Origin: Sphingomonas faeni
GTDB taxonomy: Bacteria; Pseudomonadota; Alphaproteobacteria; Sphingomonadales; Sphingomonadaceae
Direction of reading: 5' to 3'
DNA: 64,000 nucleotides
Assembly: GCF_030817315.1 (NCBI RefSeq)
Contig: NZ_JAUSZF010000001.1
Coordinates: 64,501 to 128,500 of the forward strand
The notes beneath the pieces are model-generated. The model was not told the DNA's origin. It worked only from the letters and a program-made list of their open reading frames with translations, and did no database searches. The translations under genes and the position numbers were made by a program. Below are positions 50,602 to 59,442 of the stretch, piece after piece (the stretch's first letter is position 1; every line of letters starts with the position of its first letter).

Positions 50602-51216
50602 ATGACGCTGACGCTATACACCAACCCGATGTCGCGAGGCCGTATCGCGCGGTGGATGCTCGAAGAGGTCGACGCCGAGTATGACACCATCCTCCTCGAC
50701 TACGCCTCGACGATGAAGGCCGAGCCGTTCCTGTCGATCAACCCGATGGGCAAGGTCCCGACGATCGTCCAGAACGGCCAGACCGTCACCGAATGCGCCG
50801 CGATCTGCGCCTATCTGGCCGAGGCGTTCCCCGACGCCGATCTCGCACCGAACTCCGACGAACGCGCCGCCTATTACCGCTGGCTGTTCTACGCCGCCGG
50901 CCCGCTCGAGGCCGCAATCACCAACCGCTCGCTCGGCGTCGTGCCCACCGACAGCCAGCAGCGCATGATCGGCTATGGCAGCTACGACACCGCCGTCGAC
51001 GTGCTGGAGAAAGCGGTCGCCGCGCATGACCACATCGCCGGAAATCGCTTCACCGCCGCCGACGTCTATGTTGGATCGCAGGTCATCTGGGGCCTGCAAT
51101 TCGGCTCGCTCCCCGACCGCCCGGCGTTCGCCGACTATGCCGATAGGTTGAAGGCACGCCCAGCCTATGCGCGCGCCGGCGCACTGGACGATGCGCTGAT
51201 CCCGGTCGCTGCGTAA
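50602..51216 (+). CDS. Glutathione S-transferase
   Basis: A 204-residue GST. The thioredoxin-like N-terminal domain has LYTNPMSRGRIARWMLEE, with a Ser or Arg as likely catalytic contact, NPMGKVPTI and the glutathione-binding TECAAICAYLAE; the all-helical C-terminal domain ends FADYADRLKARPAYARA. ATG 50602 follows AGGGGG by 6 bases. Substrate unknown. Confidence 0.88.
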   Translation: MTLTLYTNPMSRGRIARWMLEEVDAEYDTILLDYASTMKAEPFLSINPMGKVPTIVQNGQTVTECAAICAYLAEAFPDADLAPNSDERAAYYRWLFYAAGPLEAAITNRSLGVVPTDSQQRMIGYGSYDTAVDVLEKAVAAHDHIAGNRFTAADVYVGSQVIWGLQFGSLPDRPAFADYADRLKARPAYARAGALDDALIPVAA

Positions 51217-51241
51217 GAGCGAGCGACCCGCCAACCAAACC

Positions 51242-51323
51242 CGTCATCCTGACGAAAGTCAGGACCCAGGATACCAGAAGTTAGCCTCAATGGCTCTGGG
51301 TCCTGACTTTCGTAAGGATGACG
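51242..51323. repeat. Palindromic element, family B
   Basis: Copy of the element at 9705-9785 in inverted orientation of the centre, with one stem base change (CGTAAGGAT). Confidence 0.8.
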
Positions 51324-51402
51324 GCGTAGGTTGGAACGAACCGAGCGGCATGGATCGGTTTCCTAGAGAGCCGGTTCATGCCGCACGACAGATGCCTCGG
51401 AC

Positions 51403-51464
51403 CCATTCCCTCTCCCATCGGGGAGAGGGAGAGACGCCGAAGGCGGCGATAGGTGAGGGCAAGC
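51403..51464. repeat. Half palindrome, family E
   Basis: CCCTCTCCCATCGGGGAGAG plus the GGTGAGGGCA box match one half of the element at 46210-46347; the second half is missing. The 51217-51553 gap shows nothing else besides the family B copy. Confidence 0.65.
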
Positions 51465-51553
51465 CAAACAGGGCGACGTAATGGAGCAGGCGAACCCCAT
51501 CACTCGCCTCAGTCAGCAACAAAAAAGCGCTAACCGTGTCTCAAAATCCCGGA

Positions 51554-52081
51554 TCAGGCCGCCCACTTCGCCAACCAGTTCGCCAACACCTGAGGCCCCA
51601 TCGACCGAGCATCCGCCAGCTCGGTCTCATGCCCAGCGTTTAGCAACCGATTGCTCCGTGGATCGACAACCAGCACCGCCGGCACGCCCTTGAGCCGCCC
51701 CTTGATACCGTAACCCGCCGCGATCTGCCCGTTCTTGTCGAACCGGCCGATGTCGACCGTCACCACTACGAACTTGCTGTCGACGAAGCGCTTCATCTCC
51801 GGCAAGTCGATCGTCCCCGCGAGCAGGCGGCAATCGAGGCACCAGTTGCCGCCGAGATCGATCAGCAACCGCTTGTGCGTCTTCAGCGCACGTGCCCGCG
51901 CGGCGGCAACCTGCGCGTTGGCGTTGGCCAACTCATTATACGGCAGCGGCAAAGGCTGGGGCAGCTTGTCGAAGCTCGTCGTATTCACATGCGGCGCCAC
52001 CACCTTCGCACGGGGAGCGGCAGGGGCCGCCACCGCGGTGGCGAGCAGGGCAAGCGCGGCGATACGGCGCATCGACATCAT
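51554..52081 (-). CDS. Thioredoxin-fold protein, exported
   Basis: A 175-residue protein with a signal peptide (RRIAALALLATAVAAPAAP) and a thioredoxin domain with the redox site WCLDC, followed by FVVVTVDIGRF and the cis-Pro loop KGVPAVLVVD. It likely works in periplasmic disulfide reduction. The start overlaps the helicase stop by four bases, and GGAGGA sits five bases ahead of ATG 52081. Confidence 0.83.
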   Translation of the reverse strand: MMSMRRIAALALLATAVAAPAAPRAKVVAPHVNTTSFDKLPQPLPLPYNELANANAQVAAARARALKTHKRLLIDLGGNWCLDCRLLAGTIDLPEMKRFVDSKFVVVTVDIGRFDKNGQIAAGYGIKGRLKGVPAVLVVDPRSNRLLNAGHETELADARSMGPQVLANWLAKWAA

Positions 52082-53742
52082 TCATATCCTCCGATCACGG
52101 CATTCAGGAAGCTCGGGAATGGTCCGTTCCAGCCATCCGCCGGCGTATCGGCGACCGGTTGGCGGCGACCCCCGGTTGGATCCGCAGGAATGCGCTCCGT
52201 CCGTGGCGGCTCGACCTTTGCCGCTTCCGAACGAACAGCTTGCGAGCGAACCGGTTCCAACCCCGCAGGCACCGCACGAACCGGTTCCACATGCGCGGGT
52301 TCAACTTGCACCGGCTCGACCCGCGCCTGCTCCGCAACGCGCGGTTTCACCGCGGGCACGGGCTCGTCGATCGGCGTACGCTCCCAGCGCGGACGCTTGG
52401 CCGCCGCAACGGGCTCCGCCGCAGCCAGCACTTCGGCGACGATCGCCGGGGCCACCGTATCCGCCCGCGGCACCCGCCGCGTACGTGGCCGATCCGACTC
52501 CTCGGCAACCGCCGCCGCAACCGGCACCGGCGTAAACGTCTCGGACCGCGCCCCACGACGCGGCCGGGCGCGCCGCGCCGTGCCTTCGTCTTCGGTCACG
52601 GCAGGAACCGCGGCAGCCTTGGGCTCGGCGCCCTTCAAGCGCTCGATCGTCTGCCCGGTAAGCTTCTCGATATTAACGATATTCTCGGCATCGTCCGGCG
52701 CGACGAACGTGTACGCCGTCCCCGTCGCCCCGGCGCGACCCGTACGCCCGATCCGGTGAACATAGTCGTCCGGATGCCACGGCGCGTCGTAGTTGAACAC
52801 CGTCGACACGCCCTTGATGTCGAGCCCGCGCGCCGCGACGTCGGAGGCAACGAGGATCGTCACAGCGCCCGTCTTGAACAGTTCCAGCTCGGCCAGTCGC
52901 TGCGGCTGCTCCATGTCGCCGTGGATCTCGCCCGACTTGTAGCCCGCCTGCTTCAGCACCTTGTTGAGGTCGCGCACCGTCGTCTTGCGGTTGCAGAAGA
53001 TGATCGCGTTGGTCACCTCGTCCTGCGCAAGAATCCGACGCAGCGTGTCGCGCTTGGCGGTCTGGCTCGGCACCGGCACCAGATACTGCTTGATGTTGAG
53101 GTTGGTCGACGCCGGGCGCGACACCTCGATCGTCTTGGGATTGGTCAGGAACTTGTCCGCCAGCTTCTTGATCGGCGGCGGCATCGTCGCCGAGAACAGC
53201 AGCGTCTGGCGCTGCTTCGGCAGCTTGGTGCAGATTTCCTCGATGTCGGGGATGAAGCCCATGTCGAGCATCCGGTCCGCCTCGTCGATCACCAGCAGCG
53301 AACAGCCGTTGAGCATGATCTTGCCGCGCCCGAACAGGTCCATCAGCCGGCCCGGCGTTGCGATCAGGACGTCGACGCCCTTCTCGAGCGCCGCGAGCTG
53401 GTCGCCCATCGACACGCCACCGATCAGCAGCGCCATCGAGAGGTTCGAATTGACGCCGTATTTCTCGAAATTCTCCGCCACCTGCGCGGCGAGTTCGCGC
53501 GTCGGCTCGAGGATCAGCGAGCGCGGCATCCGCGCGCGGCTACGGCCATGCGCGAGAATGTCGATCATCGGCAGCACGAACGACGCGGTCTTGCCGGTGC
53601 CCGTCTGGGCGATACCGATGATGTCGCGCATCATCAGCACCGACGGGATCGCGCCGGCCTGGATCGGGGTCGGCTCGGTATAGCCGGAGTCGGTGACTGC
53701 CTTGAGCAGTTCGTCGGAGAGGCCGAGATCGGCAAAACTCAT
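52078..53742 (-). CDS. DEAD-box RNA helicase (RhlE-like)
   Basis: A 554-residue helicase. The Q motif region (GYTEPTPIQAGAIP), AQTGTGKT (motif I), PTRELAAQ (Ia), VIDEADRMLDMGF (II, DEAD), LFSATMP (III) and HRIGRTGRAGATG (VI) are all present. After about residue 380 comes a long, disordered Pro/Val/Glu/Arg-rich tail, as in RhlE-type helicases. ATG 53742 (MSFADLGLS) is the family start. It likely assists ribosome assembly or RNA decay. Confidence 0.92.
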   Translation of the reverse strand: MSFADLGLSDELLKAVTDSGYTEPTPIQAGAIPSVLMMRDIIGIAQTGTGKTASFVLPMIDILAHGRSRARMPRSLILEPTRELAAQVAENFEKYGVNSNLSMALLIGGVSMGDQLAALEKGVDVLIATPGRLMDLFGRGKIMLNGCSLLVIDEADRMLDMGFIPDIEEICTKLPKQRQTLLFSATMPPPIKKLADKFLTNPKTIEVSRPASTNLNIKQYLVPVPSQTAKRDTLRRILAQDEVTNAIIFCNRKTTVRDLNKVLKQAGYKSGEIHGDMEQPQRLAELELFKTGAVTILVASDVAARGLDIKGVSTVFNYDAPWHPDDYVHRIGRTGRAGATGTAYTFVAPDDAENIVNIEKLTGQTIERLKGAEPKAAAVPAVTEDEGTARRARPRRGARSETFTPVPVAAAVAEESDRPRTRRVPRADTVAPAIVAEVLAAAEPVAAAKRPRWERTPIDEPVPAVKPRVAEQARVEPVQVEPAHVEPVRAVPAGLEPVRSQAVRSEAAKVEPPRTERIPADPTGGRRQPVADTPADGWNGPFPSFLNAVIGGYE

Positions 53743-53902
53743 GCAAATGTCCGGTAAATAGAGGGTGAAATGCACTGCCCTCAAGCGTTCCGGCGCTCGC
53801 CGATTTAGCGACAAATGTCAAGGAAACGCGGTGAATCGAGTGCGGGAAGGGGGTGTTTCAGCCAATCCACCCACCATGATCGCTCACGCCACCACGATCA
53901 CA

Positions 53903-53998
53903 CGTCATTCCCGCGAACGCGGGAACCCATATTGGCTGGCGTTGCAGCATGATCGCCAAGCTCAGAGGATATGGGTCCCCGCCTGCGCGGGGATGACG
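53903..53998. repeat. Palindromic element, family C variant
   Basis: Arms GTCATTCCCGCGAACGCGGG and CCCCGCCTGCGCGGGGATGA in inverted order. It lies between the helicase promoter region and the next gene. Confidence 0.75.
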
Positions 53999-54041
53999 AT
54001 AGGTGCGGTGTGTTGTCGTGCAGCACCCTGCATTCCAACCG

Positions 54042-54554
54042 CTACTTCTTCACGCGCAAGCTCTTGAACCCATCGATCTCGCAGCGCGCACCCGATCGCA
54101 TCCGGATCGCATCGCGGTCCTTGCAGATCATCCCGTCCGCGCCCGGCCGCAGATAGAAACCCGAATAATAATCGAGCGGCTTGCAATCGCCGTCCAGCCG
54201 CGCGCGCAGTCGCGTGGTGTCGTCCATCACCAGGTCGACCGCGCCGTCCTTGTTGAGCATCGCGCCGGCGATCTCGTCGACCGCGATGCATTTGGGGCCC
54301 TTGTGCTCCTTCCATTCGCGTGGCGGCGCGTAGGTGCGGACGGGAGCCCGGCTCATCCGGGGTACGCGGATGATGATGCGTTCGTGGATGGAGACCTGCG
54401 CGACTTGCAGACCGTCGAGCTTGAACCCCGGCGACGGCACGTTGCGCCCCCCTGCAGCGAAGGCGTCTGCAGCGAAGGGGCCTGCAGCAAAGGCGCCCGC
54501 AGCGAACGGGCCCGCGAGCGCGAGCAGGGTGGCGGGGATCGCGGGGTGAATCAT
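54042..54554 (-). CDS. Hypothetical exported protein
   Basis: A 170-residue protein with an N-terminal hydrophobic segment that contains a small repeat (GPFAAGAFAAGPFAAD), coded by a tandem-like DNA stretch at about 54459-54520. The rest is basic and Cys-containing (PKCIAVDEIAGAMLNKDGAVDLVMDD, DGDCKPLDYYSGFYLRPGADGMIC, ARCEID). The even Cys spacing suggests disulfides in the periplasm. The family is unknown to me. Confidence 0.65.
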   Translation of the reverse strand: MIHPAIPATLLALAGPFAAGAFAAGPFAADAFAAGGRNVPSPGFKLDGLQVAQVSIHERIIIRVPRMSRAPVRTYAPPREWKEHKGPKCIAVDEIAGAMLNKDGAVDLVMDDTTRLRARLDGDCKPLDYYSGFYLRPGADGMICKDRDAIRMRSGARCEIDGFKSLRVKK

Positions 54555-54612
54555 GCTGGCTGGATCATGCTGACGTAACCGTTAGGGCCAATCGTTGAAC
54601 GCGCGATGAATT

Positions 54613-56124
54613 TTGTCTAGCGCTTCGTTCGTGCCCGAAATTCAGACAGCAACCCTGACGCCTTCGCAAGTCGCCCTGACGCCTTCGCAAGCTTTAATGT
54701 TGGCCGCGCTCGCACCGCATCTCGATGCCAAGGCGATCGTGACCGACCTCGCCGATATCGATCCCTGGCTGCACGACTGGCGCGGCCGGTTCCACGGCGC
54801 CGCGCCCGCGCTGCTCGCGCCGACCTCGACCGCGGAAGTCGCGCTGATCGTCAAGGCCGCCGCCGAGCACCGCGTGCCGCTGGTGGCGCAAGGCGGCAAC
54901 ACCTCGATGGTCGGCGGCGCGACCGCCCCCGCGGACGGTAGCGCGCTGATCCTGTCGCTCCGCCGCATGAACACTATCCGCAGCCTCGACACCGAAGCCG
55001 GGCTCGCGATCGCCGAGGCAGGCGTGATCCTCGCCGACCTCGACGGCACCGCGCAAGGGCAGGGGTGGCGCTTCCCCCTGACGCTAGGCGCGCGCGGCAC
55101 AGCGACGATCGGCGGGCTCGTCTCGACCAACGCCGGCGGCACGCAGGTGCTCAAGTTCGGCACGATGCGCGGCCTCGTCGCAGGCGTCGAGGCGGTGCTC
55201 GCAGACGGCACCATCCACGACGGCCTGTCCGCGCTCAAGAAAGACAACCGCGGCTACGACATCGATCAGCTCTTCATCGGCGCGGAGGGCACGCTGGCGA
55301 TCGTCACCGCCGCCACGCTTCGCCTAGCGCCCGCAATTGCCGCACGAGGCACCGCCTGGGTCGGGGTCGTGTCTCCCCAGGCCGCGCTGCAACTCCTGCG
55401 CACGATGCAGGCCCGAACCGACGCGATCGAAAGCTTCGAGATACTCCCCGCCGAATCGCTCGATGCCGCCATCGCGCATCTCCCGAACGCCCGCGCGCCG
55501 CTTGCCGGCCGCCACCCCTGGCACCTCCTGATCGAAGCGACCTCGGCCACCACCGAAGGTGAATCCCCCAGCGCGCTCCTCGAACGCCTGCTCGGCAAAG
55601 CCCTTGAAGACGGCGCGATTGAAGACGCAACGATCGCCACCAGCGAAGCCCAGTCCACCGCGTTCTGGCTCCTCCGAGACTCGCTCTCCGCCGCCGAACG
55701 CGCACTCGGCCCCGCAACGCAGCACGACATCTCGATCCCGGTCGAGACGATGCCGCGCTTCATGATCGAGGCGGCGGCGGCGTGTGACGCGCGTTTCCCC
55801 GGGACGCACGCGAGCGGTTTTGGCCATCTCGGCGACGGCAACGTCCATTTCCACGTCCGCGCTGCGCCCGGCACCGATCCCGCCCGCTGGTATGCCGAGG
55901 ACGCGCCGGTCGTCACCCGCTTCGTCGGCGATCTCGTCACGGCGGCCGGTGGTTCGATCTCGGCGGAGCACGGCATCGGCCAGATGAAGCGCGACGAACT
56001 CGAACGCCTGTCGTCTCCCGCCCGCATGACTGCGCTCCGGGCGATCAAGTCCGCGCTCGATCCGCTCGGCATCCTCAACCCCGGAAAGCTCGTCACACTT
56101 GCACGCCCGCCCGGCGCACCATAG
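54613..56124 (+). CDS. FAD-linked oxidase (D-2-hydroxyacid dehydrogenase type)
   Basis: A protein of about 500 residues of the FAD_binding_4/FAD-oxidase_C family, related to D-lactate, glycolate and D-2-hydroxyglutarate dehydrogenases. VAQGGNTSMVGGATAP and TLGARGTATIGGLVSTNAGGTQVLKFGTMR (about residues 145-180) form the FAD site; GFGHLGDGNVHFHV and SAEHGIGQMKRDEL are the C-terminal metal/substrate motifs. The start is TTG 54613 or GTG 54631. A short duplication (LTPSQVALTPSQA) lies near the N-terminus. Substrate is not fixed by sequence. Confidence 0.86.
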   Translation: MSSASFVPEIQTATLTPSQVALTPSQALMLAALAPHLDAKAIVTDLADIDPWLHDWRGRFHGAAPALLAPTSTAEVALIVKAAAEHRVPLVAQGGNTSMVGGATAPADGSALILSLRRMNTIRSLDTEAGLAIAEAGVILADLDGTAQGQGWRFPLTLGARGTATIGGLVSTNAGGTQVLKFGTMRGLVAGVEAVLADGTIHDGLSALKKDNRGYDIDQLFIGAEGTLAIVTAATLRLAPAIAARGTAWVGVVSPQAALQLLRTMQARTDAIESFEILPAESLDAAIAHLPNARAPLAGRHPWHLLIEATSATTEGESPSALLERLLGKALEDGAIEDATIATSEAQSTAFWLLRDSLSAAERALGPATQHDISIPVETMPRFMIEAAAACDARFPGTHASGFGHLGDGNVHFHVRAAPGTDPARWYAEDAPVVTRFVGDLVTAAGGSISAEHGIGQMKRDELERLSSPARMTALRAIKSALDPLGILNPGKLVTLARPPGAP

Positions 56125-56186
56125 AGCCTCGCCCCAATCGGTGGCATGAGCCACCGGCATTTCGACCGACCGATCCGGAGAGTAAA

Positions 56187-56972
56187 ATGGCCAGCACCGC
56201 CCAGCTTCCGCTTTTCTATAATGGCCTCGAGCCGCTTTCGAGCGACACGCACGCGAACTACAAGGTCCGCCCGCAGGACAGCGCGCCGTTCCTGGTCGGC
56301 CAGCATGCGATCCCGATCACCGTCGACGAATTTCCGCTGGTCCAGCGCCACATGCCGATCGTTTTCTCGGTCGGTGACGACGCCATCCCGCTCGCGCTGA
56401 TGGGCCTGAACGAGGGCGTCAACGTGTTCGTCGGCGAGGACGGCAGGTTGACCGAGAACACCTTCTACGTCCCGGCCTACGTTCGCCGTTACCCGTACAT
56501 GCTCGCGCGCCTTCACCCCGACGCACAGGAGCTGTCGCTTTGCTTCGACCCCACGTCGCAGGCGCTCGGCGAATTCGAGGAGGGCGATGCGCTGTTCGAG
56601 AACGGCCAGCCGACCGAGCTGACCAAGAACATCCTCGGCTTCAACGAATCGTTCGAACAGGCCGGCGCGCGCACGCAGAACTTCATGAACGAGCTGCGCG
56701 AACTCGAGCTGCTGATGGACGGCGAAGTCACGATCCAGCCCGACGGCGCCGACCAGCCGTTCGTCTATCGCGGCTTCCAGATGATCAACGAAGAGAAGCT
56801 GATCGATCTGCGCGGCGATGCGCTCCGCAAGATGAGCAAGTCGGGCATGCTGCCTCTGCTCTACGCTCACCTGTTCTCGCTGTCGCTGATGCGCGACATC
56901 TTCGCGCGTCAGGCGCAGCTCGGCATGACCCCGCAGCAGCAGATGCCGGCCCCGGCGCAGTTCAACGTCTGA
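56187..56972 (+). CDS. SapC family protein
   Basis: A 261-residue SapC-family protein. The pattern DSAPFLVGQHAIPITVDEFPLVQRHMPIVFS is characteristic of the family, followed by NTFYVPAYVRRYPYML and FEEGDALFENGQPT. The founding member is linked to S-layer or surface protein traffic in Campylobacter, but the alphaproteobacterial homologues are not characterised to my knowledge. A ribosome site (GGAG) precedes the ATG. Confidence 0.87.
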   Translation: MASTAQLPLFYNGLEPLSSDTHANYKVRPQDSAPFLVGQHAIPITVDEFPLVQRHMPIVFSVGDDAIPLALMGLNEGVNVFVGEDGRLTENTFYVPAYVRRYPYMLARLHPDAQELSLCFDPTSQALGEFEEGDALFENGQPTELTKNILGFNESFEQAGARTQNFMNELRELELLMDGEVTIQPDGADQPFVYRGFQMINEEKLIDLRGDALRKMSKSGMLPLLYAHLFSLSLMRDIFARQAQLGMTPQQQMPAPAQFNV

Positions 56973-57004
56973 TCATCGTCCGCCTGTAATGTGAGGAAGT
57001 AAGC

Positions 57005-57565
57005 ATGGCAGCGCACGATCGTCCGGATCGCTACTCGTCGGATCGCTATTCGAGGGTAGCGATCTGGTTTCACTGGACGATCGCGCTGCTGGTCATCCTC
57101 AACCTCGCGGTCGGGTTGCTGCACGATTCGGTGCCGGCGCTGCGCAGCTGGATGGGCGCGCACAAGGCGCTAGGCCTCGCGATACTGGCGCTGACCCTGG
57201 CACGGATAGCGTGGCGGCTGGCACACCGGCCGCCGCCGCTTCCCGCGCGTACCCCGGTATGGGAGCGCGCGCTCGCGCATGGCTCGCACACAATGCTGTA
57301 CGTCCTGATGCTCGCCATGCCGTTGACGGGCTGGATGATGGTATCGGGCGGCAAGCCCGGCGCTGTGAGCATCTTCGGCCTGTTCGACGTTCCGTATCTG
57401 CCGGTGTCGAAGGCGACCGGGCATCTCGGTCACAGCGCGCACGGCGTGCTCGGCTGGGTAATGCTTGCACTGGTCGTGCTGCACATCGCCGCCGCGCTGC
57501 GCCATCACCTGCTGCTTCGCGATACCGTTCTGACCCGGATTGCGCCGGTGCTTCACCGTCGGTGA
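57005..57565 (+). CDS. Cytochrome b561 family protein
   Basis: A 186-residue cytochrome b with four membrane helices. His residues for two hemes are in WFHWTIALL, MGAHKALGLAI, HGSHTMLYVL and GHLGHSAHGVLGWV / LHIAAALRHHL. Such proteins carry electrons between quinols and periplasmic partners. It is followed by a structured leader and the antiporter gene. Confidence 0.88.
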   Translation: MAAHDRPDRYSSDRYSRVAIWFHWTIALLVILNLAVGLLHDSVPALRSWMGAHKALGLAILALTLARIAWRLAHRPPPLPARTPVWERALAHGSHTMLYVLMLAMPLTGWMMVSGGKPGAVSIFGLFDVPYLPVSKATGHLGHSAHGVLGWVMLALVVLHIAAALRHHLLLRDTVLTRIAPVLHRR

Positions 57566-57652
57566 TACGATCGACCCCGCATGCCCGCAAAAATATTTGG
57601 TGTGCGATGCAGCAAGGGTTGAACCAAAACGGCGCTCACCCATTTAGATCCT

Positions 57653-57760
57653 GTACGGCATCGTGCCCCCCCCTTTCGCGGCGCCGTACGGTACGCTTCT
57701 AGCGTACCTCCTCCCTGAACCTAGGCCACTCCGTGCGACACGCACGGGGTGGTTTTTTTT
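57653..57760 (+). promoter_or_regulatory. Candidate riboswitch or attenuator leader of the antiporter gene
   Basis: Three hairpins lie in a row. The first pairs GTACGGC (57653-57659) with GCCGTAC (57683-57689). The second is GGTACGC-TTCTA-GCGTACC (57690-57708). The third is a strong intrinsic terminator (57726-57760). The gene start follows about 50 bases later. An upstream folded region plus a terminator before a cation antiporter is the layout of cation riboswitches such as the lithium-sensing nhaA-I/nhaA-II classes. I could not match a consensus by eye, so the class is open. A simple terminator for the cytochrome gene is the main alternative. Confidence 0.5.
57726..57760 (+). terminator. 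Intrinsic terminator in the antiporter leader
   Basis: CCACTCCGTGCG (57726-57737) pairs with CGCACGGGGTGG (57741-57752) through an ACA loop, with one G-T pair, and is followed by eight T residues. It is among the best intrinsic terminators in the window. Confidence 0.85.
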
Positions 57761-57811
57761 GACCTGCGCGGTGGGGCGGGCCCGTCCACGTCTCCCACCC
57801 GTTGCGTGCCC

Positions 57812-59359
57812 GTGGAATTATTCGAAAGCCTCGACGCGATCCTGCTCGCCGCGCTGGTCCTGCTGGTCCTCGCGCGCAAGTTGAACGTACCGTATCCGAC
57901 CTTGCTGGCGGCGGCCGGTCTCGGTTTTGCGATCCTGCCGTTCGCGCCCAAGATCACGGTGGAGCCGCATCTCGCGCTGGCGCTGTTCATCGCCCCGGCA
58001 CTGCTGCATGCCGCGTATCACACCAGTCCGCGCGCACTCCGACGCCATTGGTTCCCGCTACTGTCCCTCGCCGTGTTCGCCGTACTCGTCACCGCTGGCA
58101 CGGTTGCGTTTGTCGGCGTGACGCTGGGCGGACTACCGCTCGCCGCTGCGTTCGCGCTTGGAGCGATCGTCGCGCCCCCAGACGCCGCCGCATCGGAAGC
58201 GGTGCTCGGCGAGGTCGGCATTCCGCGTCGCGGCCTGTTGCTGCTTCAGGGTGAGAGCCTCCTCAACGACGCCACTGCACTTTTGTTGTTCGGGCTTGCG
58301 GTCGCGTTCGCGACGCATTCCGACACGCCGGTGACACCCCTTGCGTTAGCGGCTGCGGTGCCCGGCGGGATCGTGTTCGGAGCCTTGGCGTCGTGGCTCT
58401 ACCTGCGCGTTGTGCCGCTGTTCGCAGGCACGCTGGGCGCAAGTCTGGCCGATTTCGCGGTGACGTTCGGGATCTGGCTGCTGGCCGAGCGGCTGCATAT
58501 CTCGCCGGTGCTTGCGGTCGTCACGTTCGGGATGATCGTGTCGCAGCGTCGCCCGATAGGCCAACCCGCGCGTGACCGATTGCAGAGCGCGGCAGTCTGG
58601 TCTGCGGCGGTGCTTGTCCTCAACATCATCGCGTTTGCGTTGATGGGGCTGCAATCGCGCGACGTGCTGGTCGGCCTGCCCGCCGCACAGCGCTGGCCGG
58701 CGATCGGGTTCGCCGGCGCGGTCCTTGCAACCGTGCTGGTGACGCGCGTCGCGTGGGTGTTCTTCGTGCGGTTCGTGGAGGGCGTGATCGCCGATCGCTA
58801 CGCGCCGTCCTGGTTGCCCAAGCCGCCGCCGTGGAACGCGTCGATGATCCTCTCCTGGTCGGGCATGCGCGGCCTGCTGACGCTGGCGACCGCGTTCGCG
58901 CTGCCGCGTTCGGTGCCGGGCCGCGACCTGATCGTGCTTGCCGCGTTCGGCGTCGTGATCGGTACGCTCGTGCTGCAAGGGCTCACGCTCGGCCCGCTGA
59001 TCCGCCGCCTCAATCTCGGCGCGGATACCGGGCTGGCCGACGAGATCGCGCCCGCTCGCAAGCGGCTGATCGACGTAGGTCTCGCGGTCCTGCCGGCGCG
59101 AGAAGGCAAGGCGGCGGACGCCCTGCGCTTCCGTTACGGCGCGGCGGGCAAGGTCACTGCCGAGGCCGACGATCCGCAGGCTACCTCCGAATTCGACGAA
59201 CTCCACCTCGAGATGATCGCCTGCCAGCGTGTCGTGCTCCACGAAATGCGCGACAAGGGTGAGGTGGCCGAGGACGTCTATCGCCGCCTTCAGGAGGAGC
59301 TCGACTGGGCGGAGGTCGACGCGCGCGCGTTCGGAGACAATATCCTCACCGCGACCTGA
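57812..59359 (+). CDS. Cation:proton antiporter, CPA1 family
   Basis: A protein of about 515 residues with 10-12 membrane helices and a cytoplasmic tail. GESLLNDATALLLFGL carries the Asn-Asp pair of electroneutral CPA1 sodium/proton exchangers, and WSGMRGLLTLATAFALP is another family mark. The tail (about residues 420-515) is charged and helical. GTG 57812 (VELFESLDAILL) is chosen; GTG 57806 is also possible, while the longer ATG-like start at 57749 would lie inside the terminator. Ion specificity (Na, Li or K) is not certain. Confidence 0.87.
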   Translation: MELFESLDAILLAALVLLVLARKLNVPYPTLLAAAGLGFAILPFAPKITVEPHLALALFIAPALLHAAYHTSPRALRRHWFPLLSLAVFAVLVTAGTVAFVGVTLGGLPLAAAFALGAIVAPPDAAASEAVLGEVGIPRRGLLLLQGESLLNDATALLLFGLAVAFATHSDTPVTPLALAAAVPGGIVFGALASWLYLRVVPLFAGTLGASLADFAVTFGIWLLAERLHISPVLAVVTFGMIVSQRRPIGQPARDRLQSAAVWSAAVLVLNIIAFALMGLQSRDVLVGLPAAQRWPAIGFAGAVLATVLVTRVAWVFFVRFVEGVIADRYAPSWLPKPPPWNASMILSWSGMRGLLTLATAFALPRSVPGRDLIVLAAFGVVIGTLVLQGLTLGPLIRRLNLGADTGLADEIAPARKRLIDVGLAVLPAREGKAADALRFRYGAAGKVTAEADDPQATSEFDELHLEMIACQRVVLHEMRDKGEVAEDVYRRLQEELDWAEVDARAFGDNILTAT

Positions 59360-59442
59360 AGGCGTGCGGGGAACATCGGCACGCGCTACGCAGTTTGAAG
59401 GAACCACCGTAGAAAGGGTCGATCCATGTCCGAGGCGTCTTC

